Part shown: piece by piece, positions 51,535 to 59,324 of the stretch | Position numbering within the stretch: position 1 is the stretch's first letter | Layout of the letters: every line of letters begins with the position of its first letter | Origin: Betaproteobacteria bacterium HGW-Betaproteobacteria-16 | GTDB taxonomy: Bacteria > Pseudomonadota > Gammaproteobacteria > Burkholderiales > Burkholderiaceae_C | NCBI GenBank assembly: GCA_002840835.1 | Contig: PHCQ01000012.1 | Location: 41,631-105,630, forward strand | Reading direction: 5' to 3' | Length of the DNA: 64,000 nucleotides | The notes under the pieces: generated by a model | The model's database searches: none | Told to the model about the DNA's origin: nothing | The model's input: only the letters and a program-made list of their open reading frames with translations | Program-made: the position numbers and the translations under genes

Positions 51535-52335
51535 TCACTGCGCCGTCCAGCCGCCGTCGATGGGCATCACAGAGCCTGTGATACTGGCGCCTGCGTCAGA
51601 GCAAAGGAATGCCGCATAGGCCGCCACCTGCTCAATGGCGACGAATTGCTTGGTGGGCTGTGCGTGCAGCAGCACATCGTCGATCACCTGCTGCTCGGTC
51701 AAACCGCGCGCCTTTGCCGTATCGGGAATCTGCTTTTCCACCAGCGGTGTCCACACATAGCCCGGGCACAGCGAGTTGGCCGTGATGCCCCGTGTGGCCA
51801 CCTCCAGCGCCACTGTTTTGGTGAAGCCAGCGATGCCATGCTTGGCCGCCACGTAGGCGGACTTGAAAGGCGAGGCCACCAGCGCGTGAGCTGAAGCCAC
51901 GTTGAGCACCCGCCCCCACCCCTTTGCTTTCATGCCGGGCAGCGCCATGCGGGTGGTATGAAACGCAGCGGACAGGTTGATCGCAATGATCGCGTTCCAT
52001 TTCTCAATCGGGAACTCATCCACTGGCGCAACGTACTGGATACCTGCGTTGTTGACCAGGATGTCGATCGCGCCGAACTCTGATAGGGCCTGCTCCATCA
52101 TGGCGTGCGTCGCTACCGGATCCGAGAGGTCTGCATGGTTGTAGCGAACACGCACGCCGTGAAGTTTCTCCAGCTCCAAACGCAACAGTTCAATTTCTTC
52201 AGCCTCGCCAAAGCCATTGAGCACAAGGTCGTGTCCTGCAGCGGCCAAAGCGGTCGCAATGCCCAGCCCGATACCGCTGGTAGATCCGGTGACGAGCGCG
52301 GTCTTTTTGCCGAGGAGTGCGGACGGAGGGGGCAT
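51535..52335 (-). CDS. bdhA: 3-Hydroxybutyrate dehydrogenase
   Basis: The product has 266 residues, from ATG 52335 (GGAAG upstream). It is a short-chain dehydrogenase: TGSTSGIGLGIA (NAD site), NNAGIQYV, and catalytic Ser/Tyr/Lys in NVASAHALVASPFKSAYVAAKHG. IQYVAPVDEFPIEKWNAI and the C-terminal DGGWTAQ are specific for BdhA. It makes acetoacetate from 3-hydroxybutyrate, the product of PHB breakdown, feeding the decarboxylase encoded next. An ECF-type promoter lies about 50 bases upstream. Confidence 0.93.
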   Translation of the reverse strand: MPPPSALLGKKTALVTGSTSGIGLGIATALAAAGHDLVLNGFGEAEEIELLRLELEKLHGVRVRYNHADLSDPVATHAMMEQALSEFGAIDILVNNAGIQYVAPVDEFPIEKWNAIIAINLSAAFHTTRMALPGMKAKGWGRVLNVASAHALVASPFKSAYVAAKHGIAGFTKTVALEVATRGITANSLCPGYVWTPLVEKQIPDTAKARGLTEQQVIDDVLLHAQPTKQFVAIEQVAAYAAFLCSDAGASITGSVMPIDGGWTAQ

Positions 52336-52385
52336 GAGTACTTCCAGTCTGAATCGAACGCAAGCCATATCGCTTGTATCCCTCA

Positions 52386-52412
52386 GTCGCTCCCGGTGCC
52401 TCAACCGTTACA
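52386..52412 (-). promoter_or_regulatory. ECF-type promoter, bdhA-adc-patatin operon
   Basis: TGTAAC (52412-52407) and CGAC (52389-52386) are 17 bases apart on the minus strand, with a leader of about 45 bases to the bdhA start. Confidence 0.7.
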
Positions 52413-52499
52413 CAACCCCTGAATAACTGCCGAGACCTTTTCAATTGAGTACGCATCGGGTAGCCTGCGACGCTCACCGCCACCACACAGGCCAAGGTC

Positions 52500-53732
52500 A
52501 TGCAATCCGAACGCTTTGAATTCACTGGTCACGATGGGTCTCTGTTGGCCGCGCGGCTTGACTTGCCCGAGGGCCCGGTGCGCGCCAGCGCCATACTGGC
52601 GCACTGCTTCACCTGTTCGAAAGACATTCCTGCTGCACGGCGCATCGCAGGTCGCTTGGCAGCGCGCGGCATCGCGGTGCTGCGGTTTGACTTCACTGGC
52701 TTGGGTCATTCCGGTGGCGAATTCGCCAACACAAATTTCAGTTCCAACGTGGAAGACCTGCATGCGGCAGTGAACGCATTGGCTAAGCGCGGCATGTCAC
52801 CCCAACTGCTGATCGGCCACTCCCTGGGCGGAGCGGCCGTGTTGAAGGCGGCACCTGACGTGAAAGGTCTGCGAGCCGTGGTCACGGTGGGTGCTCCCGC
52901 TGACCCGTCGCACGTGGTGCACCACATGGCGGATCAGGTGGAACATATCCGGCGCGAAGGCAGTGCCATGGTGCAACTGGCCGGAAGACCCTTTGAAATA
53001 CGCCGGCAATTCCTGGAAGACATCAGCGCGCACTCGATCGAGACGGCACTGACCAATCTGCGAGCGGCCCTGCTGGTGATGCACGCGCCCAACGATCTGA
53101 CAGTGGGCATCGACCAAGCAGCCCGAATCTTCATGGCCGCAAAACATCCAAAGAGTTTTGTGTCACTCGACACTGCGGATCATCTGGTCAGCAGGGAAGA
53201 GGACGCCGAGTACGTGGCCGAGGTCATTTCGGGCTGGTCCGCGCGCTATCTTGATCCGGCGCCTGCCACGTCTGCTCCGGGCGCCCCTGAGGGTGTGGTA
53301 CGGGTGGCCGAGTCGCAAGCGGGGGGATTCAAGCAGGATGTCACCATCAATGCAAGGCATCAGCTGGTGGCTGACGAGCCCCTCAGCGTGGGAGGCACCG
53401 ATCTTGGGCCAAGTCCCTATCAGCTCTTGTCCGCAGGACTTGGTGCATGCACCACCATGACGTTGCGCATGTATGCCAATCTCAAAAAGATTCCCTTGAC
53501 ACATGTGACTTGTGACGTGACCCACAACAAGGCTCACCTGGAGGACATCGAGCAGCTGGGCGCCGGAAATCCCAAGGTAGACGTGTTCACGCGACGCATT
53601 CGACTGGAAGGGGAACTCACGGTTGAACAGCAAGAAGCCCTGCTGCGCATTGCAGACAAATGTCCGGTGCACCAGACACTGCACGGGCAGGCCTTGGTTC
53701 AAACTGAACTGGTCACTGCCGCCGGACATTGA
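52500..53732 (+). CDS. Alpha/beta-hydrolase-OsmC fusion protein
   Basis: The product has 410 residues. The N-terminal hydrolase (about 1-255) has AHCFTCSKD, the nucleophile Ser in LIGHSLGGAAV and a final His in DTADHLVS. The C-terminal OsmC domain (about 265-410) has both peroxidatic/resolving Cys: LSAGLGACTTMTLRMYA and DKCPVHQTL. OsmC proteins reduce organic hydroperoxides; the fusion is a known two-domain family in proteobacteria. It is divergent from the bdhA operon. No exact TGTAAC-N16/17-CGAC site precedes it. Confidence 0.9.
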   Translation: MQSERFEFTGHDGSLLAARLDLPEGPVRASAILAHCFTCSKDIPAARRIAGRLAARGIAVLRFDFTGLGHSGGEFANTNFSSNVEDLHAAVNALAKRGMSPQLLIGHSLGGAAVLKAAPDVKGLRAVVTVGAPADPSHVVHHMADQVEHIRREGSAMVQLAGRPFEIRRQFLEDISAHSIETALTNLRAALLVMHAPNDLTVGIDQAARIFMAAKHPKSFVSLDTADHLVSREEDAEYVAEVISGWSARYLDPAPATSAPGAPEGVVRVAESQAGGFKQDVTINARHQLVADEPLSVGGTDLGPSPYQLLSAGLGACTTMTLRMYANLKKIPLTHVTCDVTHNKAHLEDIEQLGAGNPKVDVFTRRIRLEGELTVEQQEALLRIADKCPVHQTLHGQALVQTELVTAAGH

Positions 53733-54030
53733 TGCACTGCGGTTGATACATAGGCGCATGGAGCTTGGCAGCCGAACACACACACAGAGCAACTTCCCGG
53801 CCCTAGTGTGCGCGGCACGACCGCTTGAATCTGACGTCGCCTCTCGCACCGTGTCGAACTCGCTTCAGTGAATGGAAGGCGCCAACCCAGCTGACAGAGC
53901 GCCACGACGGATCTGAATGACAGGGCTTCAGGCATTTCGGCGCAAAGTCCGGTCAGGCACACAGTGTTCAATGGGAATCAGCCCATAAGGGCTTTTGATC
54001 CGAGCTGCACGGGGTGCCCTGAAAAAAAGT

Positions 54031-54057
54031 TGTCACGTTTTTTCAGGCTGTTGCGAC
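54031..54057 (+). promoter_or_regulatory. ECF-type promoter variant, DUF4148 gene
   Basis: TGTCAC (one base off TGTAAC) and CGAC are 17 bases apart, followed by CAAGG as at the yeeE promoter. It lies 55 bases before the DUF4148 gene. The preceding 298 bases (53733-54030) hold no gene. Confidence 0.5.
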
Positions 54058-54111
54058 CAAGGTCATGACGGCACTGCAGTTCGCAGCGCCGCAAACCCGA
54101 AAGGAAGCATC

Positions 54112-54423
54112 ATGAAAAACCTAATCGTCGCAGGCCTGATGGCCGTCACATCCCTTGGAGCCATGGCCAACTCGAACATCGGGGAAGCCTGGGGTCAGGA
54201 CGCTGTCAGCAGCGGCCCCGGTCTGACTCGGGCTCAGGTCATCGCAGAGCTCCGCGAAGCACAAGCCAACGGCACGATCGCCTACGGCGAAGCAACGCCA
54301 ACCTCCAACGCCACATCTTTGACCTCGACGCTGACACGACGTCAAGTTCGGGAAGAAGTGCAGGCCCTTCGCCGGGCTGGACAGTTGCCAGTCCATAGCG
54401 AACGCGGAAGTGCGCGGTTCTGA
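54112..54423 (+). CDS. DUF4148 small exported protein
   Basis: The product has 103 residues, with AAGGAAG before ATG 54112. A signal peptide of about 19 residues (MKNLIVAGLMAVTSLGAMA) is followed by a short DUF4148-like region with two related repeats: LTRAQVIAELREAQANG and LTRRQVREEVQALRRAG. DUF4148 proteins are periplasmic, abundant in Burkholderiales and of unknown role. It is next to the ECF sigma gene and has a variant of the same promoter. Confidence 0.8.
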   Translation: MKNLIVAGLMAVTSLGAMANSNIGEAWGQDAVSSGPGLTRAQVIAELREAQANGTIAYGEATPTSNATSLTSTLTRRQVREEVQALRRAGQLPVHSERGSARF

Positions 54424-54510
54424 TGGTGATGCTGTGCGATCACGCGGATGGCGGTACCTCATTGGTACCCCATCCGCTGGTCAGACCACATCAAGGGCAA
54501 GGGACGGACA

Positions 54511-54536
54511 TGTAACTCATTGGCTTGTCGAACGAC
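54511..54536 (+). promoter_or_regulatory. ECF-type promoter of sigma gene 1
   Basis: TGTAAC (54511-54516) and CGAC (54533-54536) are 16 bases apart; the sequence CGACTGTACATGG resembles CGACTACATGG at the bufferin promoter. Its place before the sigma gene fits positive autoregulation. Confidence 0.75.
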
Positions 54537-54596
54537 TGTACATGGCAGCTCCATGCTGTGCCGATCAACGACACACCCTTATCGAGGGACAGCCAC

Positions 54597-55208
54597 ATGA
54601 CGCTCCAGCCTGATATCCGTCCAACCGTTGATGCTATCGACCCTGCAAATCTGAACGATCCTTGGACACCTTTGCGGCAGCGCCTGGTTCGCCACGCCCG
54701 CATGGTGGTGCATGAGCCCGCACTCGCTGAAGACCTGGCGCAGGAAACGCTGATCAGCGTACTAGAGAGCCCGCAGGCTCACCGAGGCGAAGCCTCGCTC
54801 ACCACCTGGGCCACCGCCATCCTGAAAAACAAGATCGCCGACTGGTACCGATCACCGCACCAGCGACGTCGGGTTCACAACGCCGCCGACGATGACGAAA
54901 CCGACCCGACCGAAGGACTTTTCAACGAACAGGGAAGCTACCTGGAAGCGGTTCCCGTCTGGCAGCAACCCGACGGCCGAGAAGCCCAACGCCAGATCAT
55001 GCACACCCTTGAATCCTGCTTACGCTGTTTGCCGGCCCAAACCAGTCGCGTGTTCATGATGCGAGAGTGGCTGGGTTTCGAGACTTCGGAAATCTGCGAG
55101 AGACTCGGACTGAGCGCCGACAACTGCCGTATGGTGCTGCACCGCGCAAGAACGGGCCTGCGCCAATGCATGACCTCACATGGCCACACCGCAAGGAGCG
55201 CTGCATGA
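54597..55208 (+). CDS. ECF RNA polymerase sigma factor 1
   Basis: The product has 203 residues, with GAGGGA before ATG 54597. Region 2 has EDLAQETLISVLE and TWATAILKNKIADWYR; region 4 has CLRCLPAQTSRVFMMREWLGFETSEICERLG and NCRMVLHRARTGLRQCM. It is of the RpoE-like type with FMMRE in region 4, the same subtype as sigma 2 at 57.7 kb. The stop overlaps the start of a zf-HC2 anti-sigma gene by 4 bases. Probably it reads TGTAAC-N16/17-CGAC promoters, including its own. Confidence 0.9.
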   Translation: MTLQPDIRPTVDAIDPANLNDPWTPLRQRLVRHARMVVHEPALAEDLAQETLISVLESPQAHRGEASLTTWATAILKNKIADWYRSPHQRRRVHNAADDDETDPTEGLFNEQGSYLEAVPVWQQPDGREAQRQIMHTLESCLRCLPAQTSRVFMMREWLGFETSEICERLGLSADNCRMVLHRARTGLRQCMTSHGHTARSAA

Positions 55209-55429
55209 ACATCTTTCATTCCTGTGAGCGGGCCGCCGAGCTCATGTCCCAGGCGCTTGACGAACCGCTGGACCTCGCGGATCAGATGCGATTGCGTATC
55301 CACCTGAAGATGTGCGGCAACTGCCAGGAGGTCGAGAAGCAAATGGGCATGCTGCGAGAGCTGACGCCGCAACTCGGCGCGCTTGATTTGGATGACGCCG
55401 CCGATCCCCTAAAGATCGAAGTGCGTTGA
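55205..55429 (+). CDS. Zinc-finger anti-sigma factor 1
   Basis: The product has 74 residues, a minimal zf-HC2 domain: CERAAEL near the start and HLKMCGNCQEVEKQM, with the His-x3-Cys-x2-Cys zinc ligands of ZAS proteins. There is no membrane segment, so it is cytosolic, and zinc or thiol oxidation could release the sigma factor. It is coupled to sigma 1 by ATGA overlap. Confidence 0.88.
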   Translation: MNIFHSCERAAELMSQALDEPLDLADQMRLRIHLKMCGNCQEVEKQMGMLRELTPQLGALDLDDAADPLKIEVR

Positions 55430-55505
55430 AAGACCTCCGCTTGATCGACTCCCATTCATTGGCATGCAATAGATGAAATCGTGCTCCTCACGCCAAGGGC
55501 CATCC

Positions 55506-55784
55506 ATGGAAGCCATCACTCTGTACAGCGCAGGAGGTTGCGGATACTGCAATGCAGCCGAAAATCTGTTGCGTCGAAAAGGGGTCAACCATTGGCAAAA
55601 AATCGCAGTGGATCGCGACCCGGACATGTTGGAGACAATGGTCCGACTGACCGGGCGCCACACAGTCCCCCAGATATTCATAGGCGTCATCCATGTGGGG
55701 GGATTTGATGACCTCATTGCGCTGGATCGAGAGGGCAAGTTGGACGCTCTGCTGAGCGCGCTGGACCAGATTCGACCTCGATGA
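55506..55784 (+). CDS. Glutaredoxin 3 (GrxC-like)
   Basis: The product has 92 residues. Thioredoxin fold with active site GGCGYCNAAENLL, followed by HTVPQIFIG (cis-Pro) and VGGFDDL (GSH-binding). It reduces disulfides with glutathione. It lies 76 bases after the anti-sigma gene on the same strand and may be co-transcribed, which would tie it to the thiol-stress set. Confidence 0.9.
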   Translation: MEAITLYSAGGCGYCNAAENLLRRKGVNHWQKIAVDRDPDMLETMVRLTGRHTVPQIFIGVIHVGGFDDLIALDREGKLDALLSALDQIRPR

Positions 55785-55812
55785 AGCTGGTGAAGCGCCC
55801 TGCCACAAAAGA

Positions 55813-57393
55813 TCAGCGCTTTTCCACTGTCATCCACTTGAACAGCATGAAGCCATCGGCACGCTGGTAGGCCTTGATGTGTGACTTCATCCCCCATGTC
55901 ACCATCTGCTGATGCAGGGGCACATGTCCAATGTCCTTTGCGTGAAGGGCCAATGCTTCCGATATGAGCCGGTTGCGGGCCTTGTCGTCTGTTTCGATCT
56001 GGATACGCTGGGTCAGAGCATCTACCTGGGCGTTGCTGTAAGCCCCAAAATTCCATTGCCCTTGAGCGCCTTCGGGAGTTGCCAGCACGGTGTAGAGCAG
56101 GTTGTGGGCGTCGTACCCCGCAGGTGACCAGCCCAGCATGAACATGGTGACGTCGCGCTTGAGCGCTCGTGGGAAATAGGTGGTTTTGCTTTCAGCCTGA
56201 ATCTTCAGCCGCACACCGATGCGTGCCAAGTTGGCGGCCACGGCCTGGCAGATTTCTGCGTCGTTGGTGTAGCGGTCGTTAGGGCAGTTGAAGCCTGCCT
56301 CGAAACCCTCAGGGTAGCCGGCCTCGGCCAACAGCTTGCGCGCAGCATCTGGGTTGTAGGCCAGCCTCGGTTCCATGGAAGCGGAATAGCCACGGATGCC
56401 TTGCGCCACCATCGAACCGGTGGGCTTGGCCAGGCCTCGCATGACTTTGCTTGCAATGGTTTCGATGTCGATGGCCTGATAAACCGCCTGACGAACCCTC
56501 TGGTCCTTGAACGGATTCTTCCCCTTGACGTTTGAGACCAGCAGTCCATCGCGCTTCTGATCAAACCCAAGAAAGACAATGCGCGATTCGGGTGACTGTT
56601 GTATGCCCAGGCCCGGTGCAGCCTTCACTCTCGTCAAGTCTTGCAATGGCACCGGGTCGATGACATCGACCTCGCCGGTCAGCAGTGCGGCAACTCGGGT
56701 GCTGTCGTTCGTGATCGGCATGAACACGATTTCATCGAGATTGCTCTCGGATTTTCCCCACCAGCGCGAATGCGCACCCAGCACAGTGCGCACACCCGGC
56801 TGGCGCTCACGCACACGAAACGGACCGGTTCCATTCGCGCGAAACGAGGCTGCGTTCTCGATCCCCCGCCGTCTATCGACCGGACGAGTGGCGTTGTTGG
56901 CTTCTGCCCAGGCCTTGTTGATGATCAGAATATTGGTGATCACATCCGGCAATATGGGATTGGGGACTGTGGTGTCTATCTCGATCTGCAGATTCCCGGT
57001 CTTGCGAACTCCCTTGACGGTTCCAAGTTGCGAACGCACATCGGAACCTTCGCCACGCGCGCGATCCAGAGAGAACACGACGTCATCGGCAGAGAAAGAT
57101 GCACCGTCGTGAAACACCACGTCCTTGCGCAAGTCAAACTGCCACACCGTCGGACTCTTGAGGCGCCACGCCACGGCCAGGGACGGCGTGAGTTTCAAAT
57201 CTTTGCCTCGTGTCACCAGAGACTCGAACACATTGTTGAGGAACGAGAGTTGTACCGCTTCGTTGAGCGAGTGCGGATCCAACGACAGCACATCGCCCTG
57301 ATTGGCCACACGGACACTGGCGGCCTGCACAGAGAACGTGGCGCACAAACCCAGAAGAAGGAACAGACTGGCGTTGGTTTTGAGCGCATTCAT
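55813..57393 (-). CDS. Peptide/nickel-type ABC transporter binding protein
   Basis: The product has 526 residues. Signal peptide of about 24 residues ending VQAA, then the SBP_bac_5 pattern: GDVLSLDPHSLNEAVQLSFLNNVFESL, LAVAWRLKSPTVWQFDLRKDVVFHDG, FSADDVVFSLDR, RVRQAVYQAIDIE and the C-terminal GHVPLHQQMVTWG. It is a periplasmic binder of oligopeptides or similar ligands (DppA/OppA group). No permease or ATPase genes are next to it, so it is an orphan or works with a transporter encoded elsewhere. It has no TGTAAC-type promoter. Confidence 0.9.
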   Translation of the reverse strand: MNALKTNASLFLLLGLCATFSVQAASVRVANQGDVLSLDPHSLNEAVQLSFLNNVFESLVTRGKDLKLTPSLAVAWRLKSPTVWQFDLRKDVVFHDGASFSADDVVFSLDRARGEGSDVRSQLGTVKGVRKTGNLQIEIDTTVPNPILPDVITNILIINKAWAEANNATRPVDRRRGIENAASFRANGTGPFRVRERQPGVRTVLGAHSRWWGKSESNLDEIVFMPITNDSTRVAALLTGEVDVIDPVPLQDLTRVKAAPGLGIQQSPESRIVFLGFDQKRDGLLVSNVKGKNPFKDQRVRQAVYQAIDIETIASKVMRGLAKPTGSMVAQGIRGYSASMEPRLAYNPDAARKLLAEAGYPEGFEAGFNCPNDRYTNDAEICQAVAANLARIGVRLKIQAESKTTYFPRALKRDVTMFMLGWSPAGYDAHNLLYTVLATPEGAQGQWNFGAYSNAQVDALTQRIQIETDDKARNRLISEALALHAKDIGHVPLHQQMVTWGMKSHIKAYQRADGFMLFKWMTVEKR

Positions 57394-57513
57394 ATGGAGT
57401 CCTTGTGAGGTTTCAACTGTCAGCCGAGACGCGCAGCTTGCAAATAGCTTGACCTCATGGATGCGGCGGGCGCAAGAAGTCGCTCATCCATTTCGCGAGT
57501 GAGCTGTTGCTCG

Positions 57514-57750
57514 TCACTTGCTCTTGTCTTCCGCATTTTGAGGCGTTTCGCCTCCTTGATCCTCGATCATCTCTTCCAGTCGCTCGGAGTAGGCCTTCAT
57601 GGCCCTGCGCAAGAATGGCACCTGCAGGCTGAAGTTCTTGCAGCCATCGCACATCATCAGGTGCAGGTTGAGCGACATCTTCTCGACGACAGACAGTCGG
57701 CGCTCCTGCGATTCGGACACCAGGCGGGTAACCTCACGGCAGTTCAGCAT
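57514..57750 (-). CDS. Zinc-finger anti-sigma factor 2
   Basis: The product has 78 residues, zf-HC2 type: MLNCREVTRLV at the start, then HLMMCDGCKNFSLQ with His-x3-Cys-x2-Cys. The C-terminus is acidic and disordered. The start overlaps the end of sigma gene 2 by 7 bases. It is similar in size and motif to anti-sigma 1, and also cytosolic. Confidence 0.87.
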   Translation of the reverse strand: MLNCREVTRLVSESQERRLSVVEKMSLNLHLMMCDGCKNFSLQVPFLRRAMKAYSERLEEMIEDQGGETPQNAEDKSK

Positions 57751-58382
57751 GTTGCACCTCGCCGGGCAAACCAGCGGTCCTCCAGGCATTCGCGCAACCG
57801 CAACCGAGCCCGATGGAGCATGACGTTGAGATTGGTCGACGTGATACCGACTTCGGCGCAGACTTCACGCGCATCGAGGCCGACATACTCGCGCATCATG
57901 AATACCTTGGCCTGCTGACCTGGAAGACCTTCCAGACACAGCTCAAATACCATCCAGAATTGTTTGTCGTGCAAGGTCTCGGTCGGGTTTCCCCATGTGG
58001 CGGGTCGTTCATCAGACTCCCACATGCCTCGACCATTAAAAAGCTCCGTAAGGTCGGCCTCCTCGTCGGCATCCTCCATGTGCTGATGAGTTGACACCAG
58101 ATGCTGACGCTGCCGTTGTCGAAGGATGTCAGTGATCTTGTTCTTCAGGATCGCAAAGACCCAGGTCTTGAGAGTGGCCTTGCCAGCATAGGCCGCCGTG
58201 TTCTTGAAGGCGCCCATCAGGGCTTCCTGAACCGCGTCCTCGGCCAACTGTTGGTCTCCCAACTGCATGGAGGCGAACTTGACCATCTTGCCCCGCAACG
58301 CGGTCAGCTCCGCCGGGTCGACTTCCTGCGCCTGCGGATCACCGTCCAGCGAGCCTGGCGCCTTCAAAATTTTGGCGCTCAT
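57744..58382 (-). CDS. ECF RNA polymerase sigma factor 2
   Basis: The product has 212 residues, with ATG 58382 overlapping the nrtS stop by 4 bases. Region 2: QLAEDAVQEALMGAFKN and TWVFAILKNKITDILR; region 4: LEGLPGQQAKVFMMREYVGLDAREVCAEVG and NLNVMLHRARLRLRECL. It shares with sigma 1 the KNKI and FMMRE blocks. It is in an operon nrtS-sigma-anti-sigma, divergent from bufABCD, the usual place of the sigma factor that drives bufferin genes. Confidence 0.9.
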   Translation of the reverse strand: MSAKILKAPGSLDGDPQAQEVDPAELTALRGKMVKFASMQLGDQQLAEDAVQEALMGAFKNTAAYAGKATLKTWVFAILKNKITDILRQRQRQHLVSTHQHMEDADEEADLTELFNGRGMWESDERPATWGNPTETLHDKQFWMVFELCLEGLPGQQAKVFMMREYVGLDAREVCAEVGITSTNLNVMLHRARLRLRECLEDRWFARRGATC

Positions 58383-58603
58383 CGCGGGGCCTTGTTCGAC
58401 AACTGATTGCGCGCCGCGCTGTAGCTTGACACGGCATACGGGACCAGAAAGTTCAGCACAACATGGCCCCAGGCGATGGCCTCGCCAGCAAAAATGGCCT
58501 CGCCCTGATTGATCAGATTGAGCACGCAGCCCACGACAAGAGAAACCCGCAAAGCGCCTACCACGATGGGCCGGGAAAACACCGTGCCAAGAAATCGCTG
58601 CAT
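58379..58603 (-). CDS. nrtS: NrtS-like small membrane protein
   Basis: The product has 74 residues, with CGGAGCAG before ATG 58603. Two hydrophobic helices (about 10-32 and 42-60) connected by INQGEAIFAGEAIAWG match the NrtS family, small proteins linked to nitrate/nitrite transport in marine bacteria and otherwise found widely. It is the first gene of the sigma 2 operon. Its link to a metal-stress sigma factor makes the nitrate assignment uncertain for this copy. Confidence 0.75.
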   Translation of the reverse strand: MQRFLGTVFSRPIVVGALRVSLVVGCVLNLINQGEAIFAGEAIAWGHVVLNFLVPYAVSSYSAARNQLSNKAPR

Positions 58604-58766
58604 CTTCTGCTCCGAATGATGGGTGGGACCTGACGCCATGCCGAGATGCCGGATCGCCGGACGCGATTCTCCCGCAGAAACCGCAGCGCCCGGACGCCGC
58701 GCGCAAAAGTGCCCATCGAAACCGCTTTCGGACCATACCGGAACTCCGTGTGTATTGACAGACTTG

Positions 58767-58793
58767 GTCGCATCCACAGCGCCATTCATTACA
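58767..58793 (-). promoter_or_regulatory. ECF-type promoter variant, nrtS-sigma 2 operon
   Basis: TGTAAT (one base off TGTAAC, 58793-58788) and CGAC (58770-58767) are 17 bases apart on the minus strand, followed by CAAG as at the yeeE and DUF4148 sites. It lies about 165 bases before nrtS. Confidence 0.45.
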
Positions 58794-58861
58794 CAGGACA
58801 CAGCACCCCTCTCTGCCCCCTGCACCTTCTCACAACTCACAAAAAAACTTGGCTGAGATGC

Positions 58862-58887
58862 TGTAACGATTTCAATCGTGCAACGAC
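58862..58887 (+). promoter_or_regulatory. ECF-type promoter of the bufferin operon
   Basis: TGTAAC (58862-58867) and CGAC (58884-58887) are 16 bases apart, 72 bases before bufA. It is close in form to the Caulobacter SigF promoter element (GTAAC-type -35, CGA-type -10) known for the same kind of operon. Confidence 0.78.
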
Positions 58888-58959
58888 TACATGGTGCAAG
58901 CCCAGCTTGTTGGCGAGCACCCTTCCCTCTCAACTTTCATCCACCTTCAGGAGATCACC

Positions 58960-59280
58960 ATGAATCACAGCATCACCCGCCGCAATGCCGCACAAATTGC
59001 TTCAGGCGCTGCCCTCGCGCTGGCCATGGGCGCCGCATTGACACTGGCAGCCAGCCCTGTTGCCGCCCAGAGTGCCGACAAGGAGAAATGCTTCGGCGTC
59101 GCCCTCAAAGGCAAGAACGACTGCGCCGCAGGCCCTGGCACGACCTGCGCCGGCACATCCAAGGTCGACTACCAGGGCAACGCATGGTCACTCGTGCCAA
59201 AGGGCACGTGCGAGAAAACCGCTTCACCCAAGTCGCCTACCGGGTTCGGCCAACTCAAGGAATTCAAGGAAAAGGCCTGA
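58960..59280 (+). CDS. bufA: Bufferin precursor BufA1 (DUF2282)
   Basis: The product has 106 residues, with AGGAGA before ATG 58960. Long signal peptide (about 37 residues, [21 protein letters not shown]), then a mature part with the four conserved Cys of DUF2282: [22 protein letters not shown] and KGTCEKT. In characterised bufferins two of these Cys are converted by the DUF692 enzyme to thiooxazoles, giving a periplasmic copper-binding peptide. It is followed by bufB, bufC and a DoxX gene in the standard order. Confidence 0.9.
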   Translation: MNHSITRRNAAQIASGAALALAMGAALTLAASPVAAQSADKEKCFGVALKGKNDCAAGPGTTCAGTSKVDYQGNAWSLVPKGTCEKTASPKSPTGFGQLKEFKEKA

Positions 59281-59324
59281 CCACCTGAGCGCGACCGTCG
59301 GACACAGAAGCAGGAGCCTCCGAG

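Noticed and set aside
52440..52499. ECF-type promoter for the hydrolase-OsmC gene
   Set aside because: CGAC is present with 16 bases before it, but the upstream word is TGAGTA, too far from TGTAAC.
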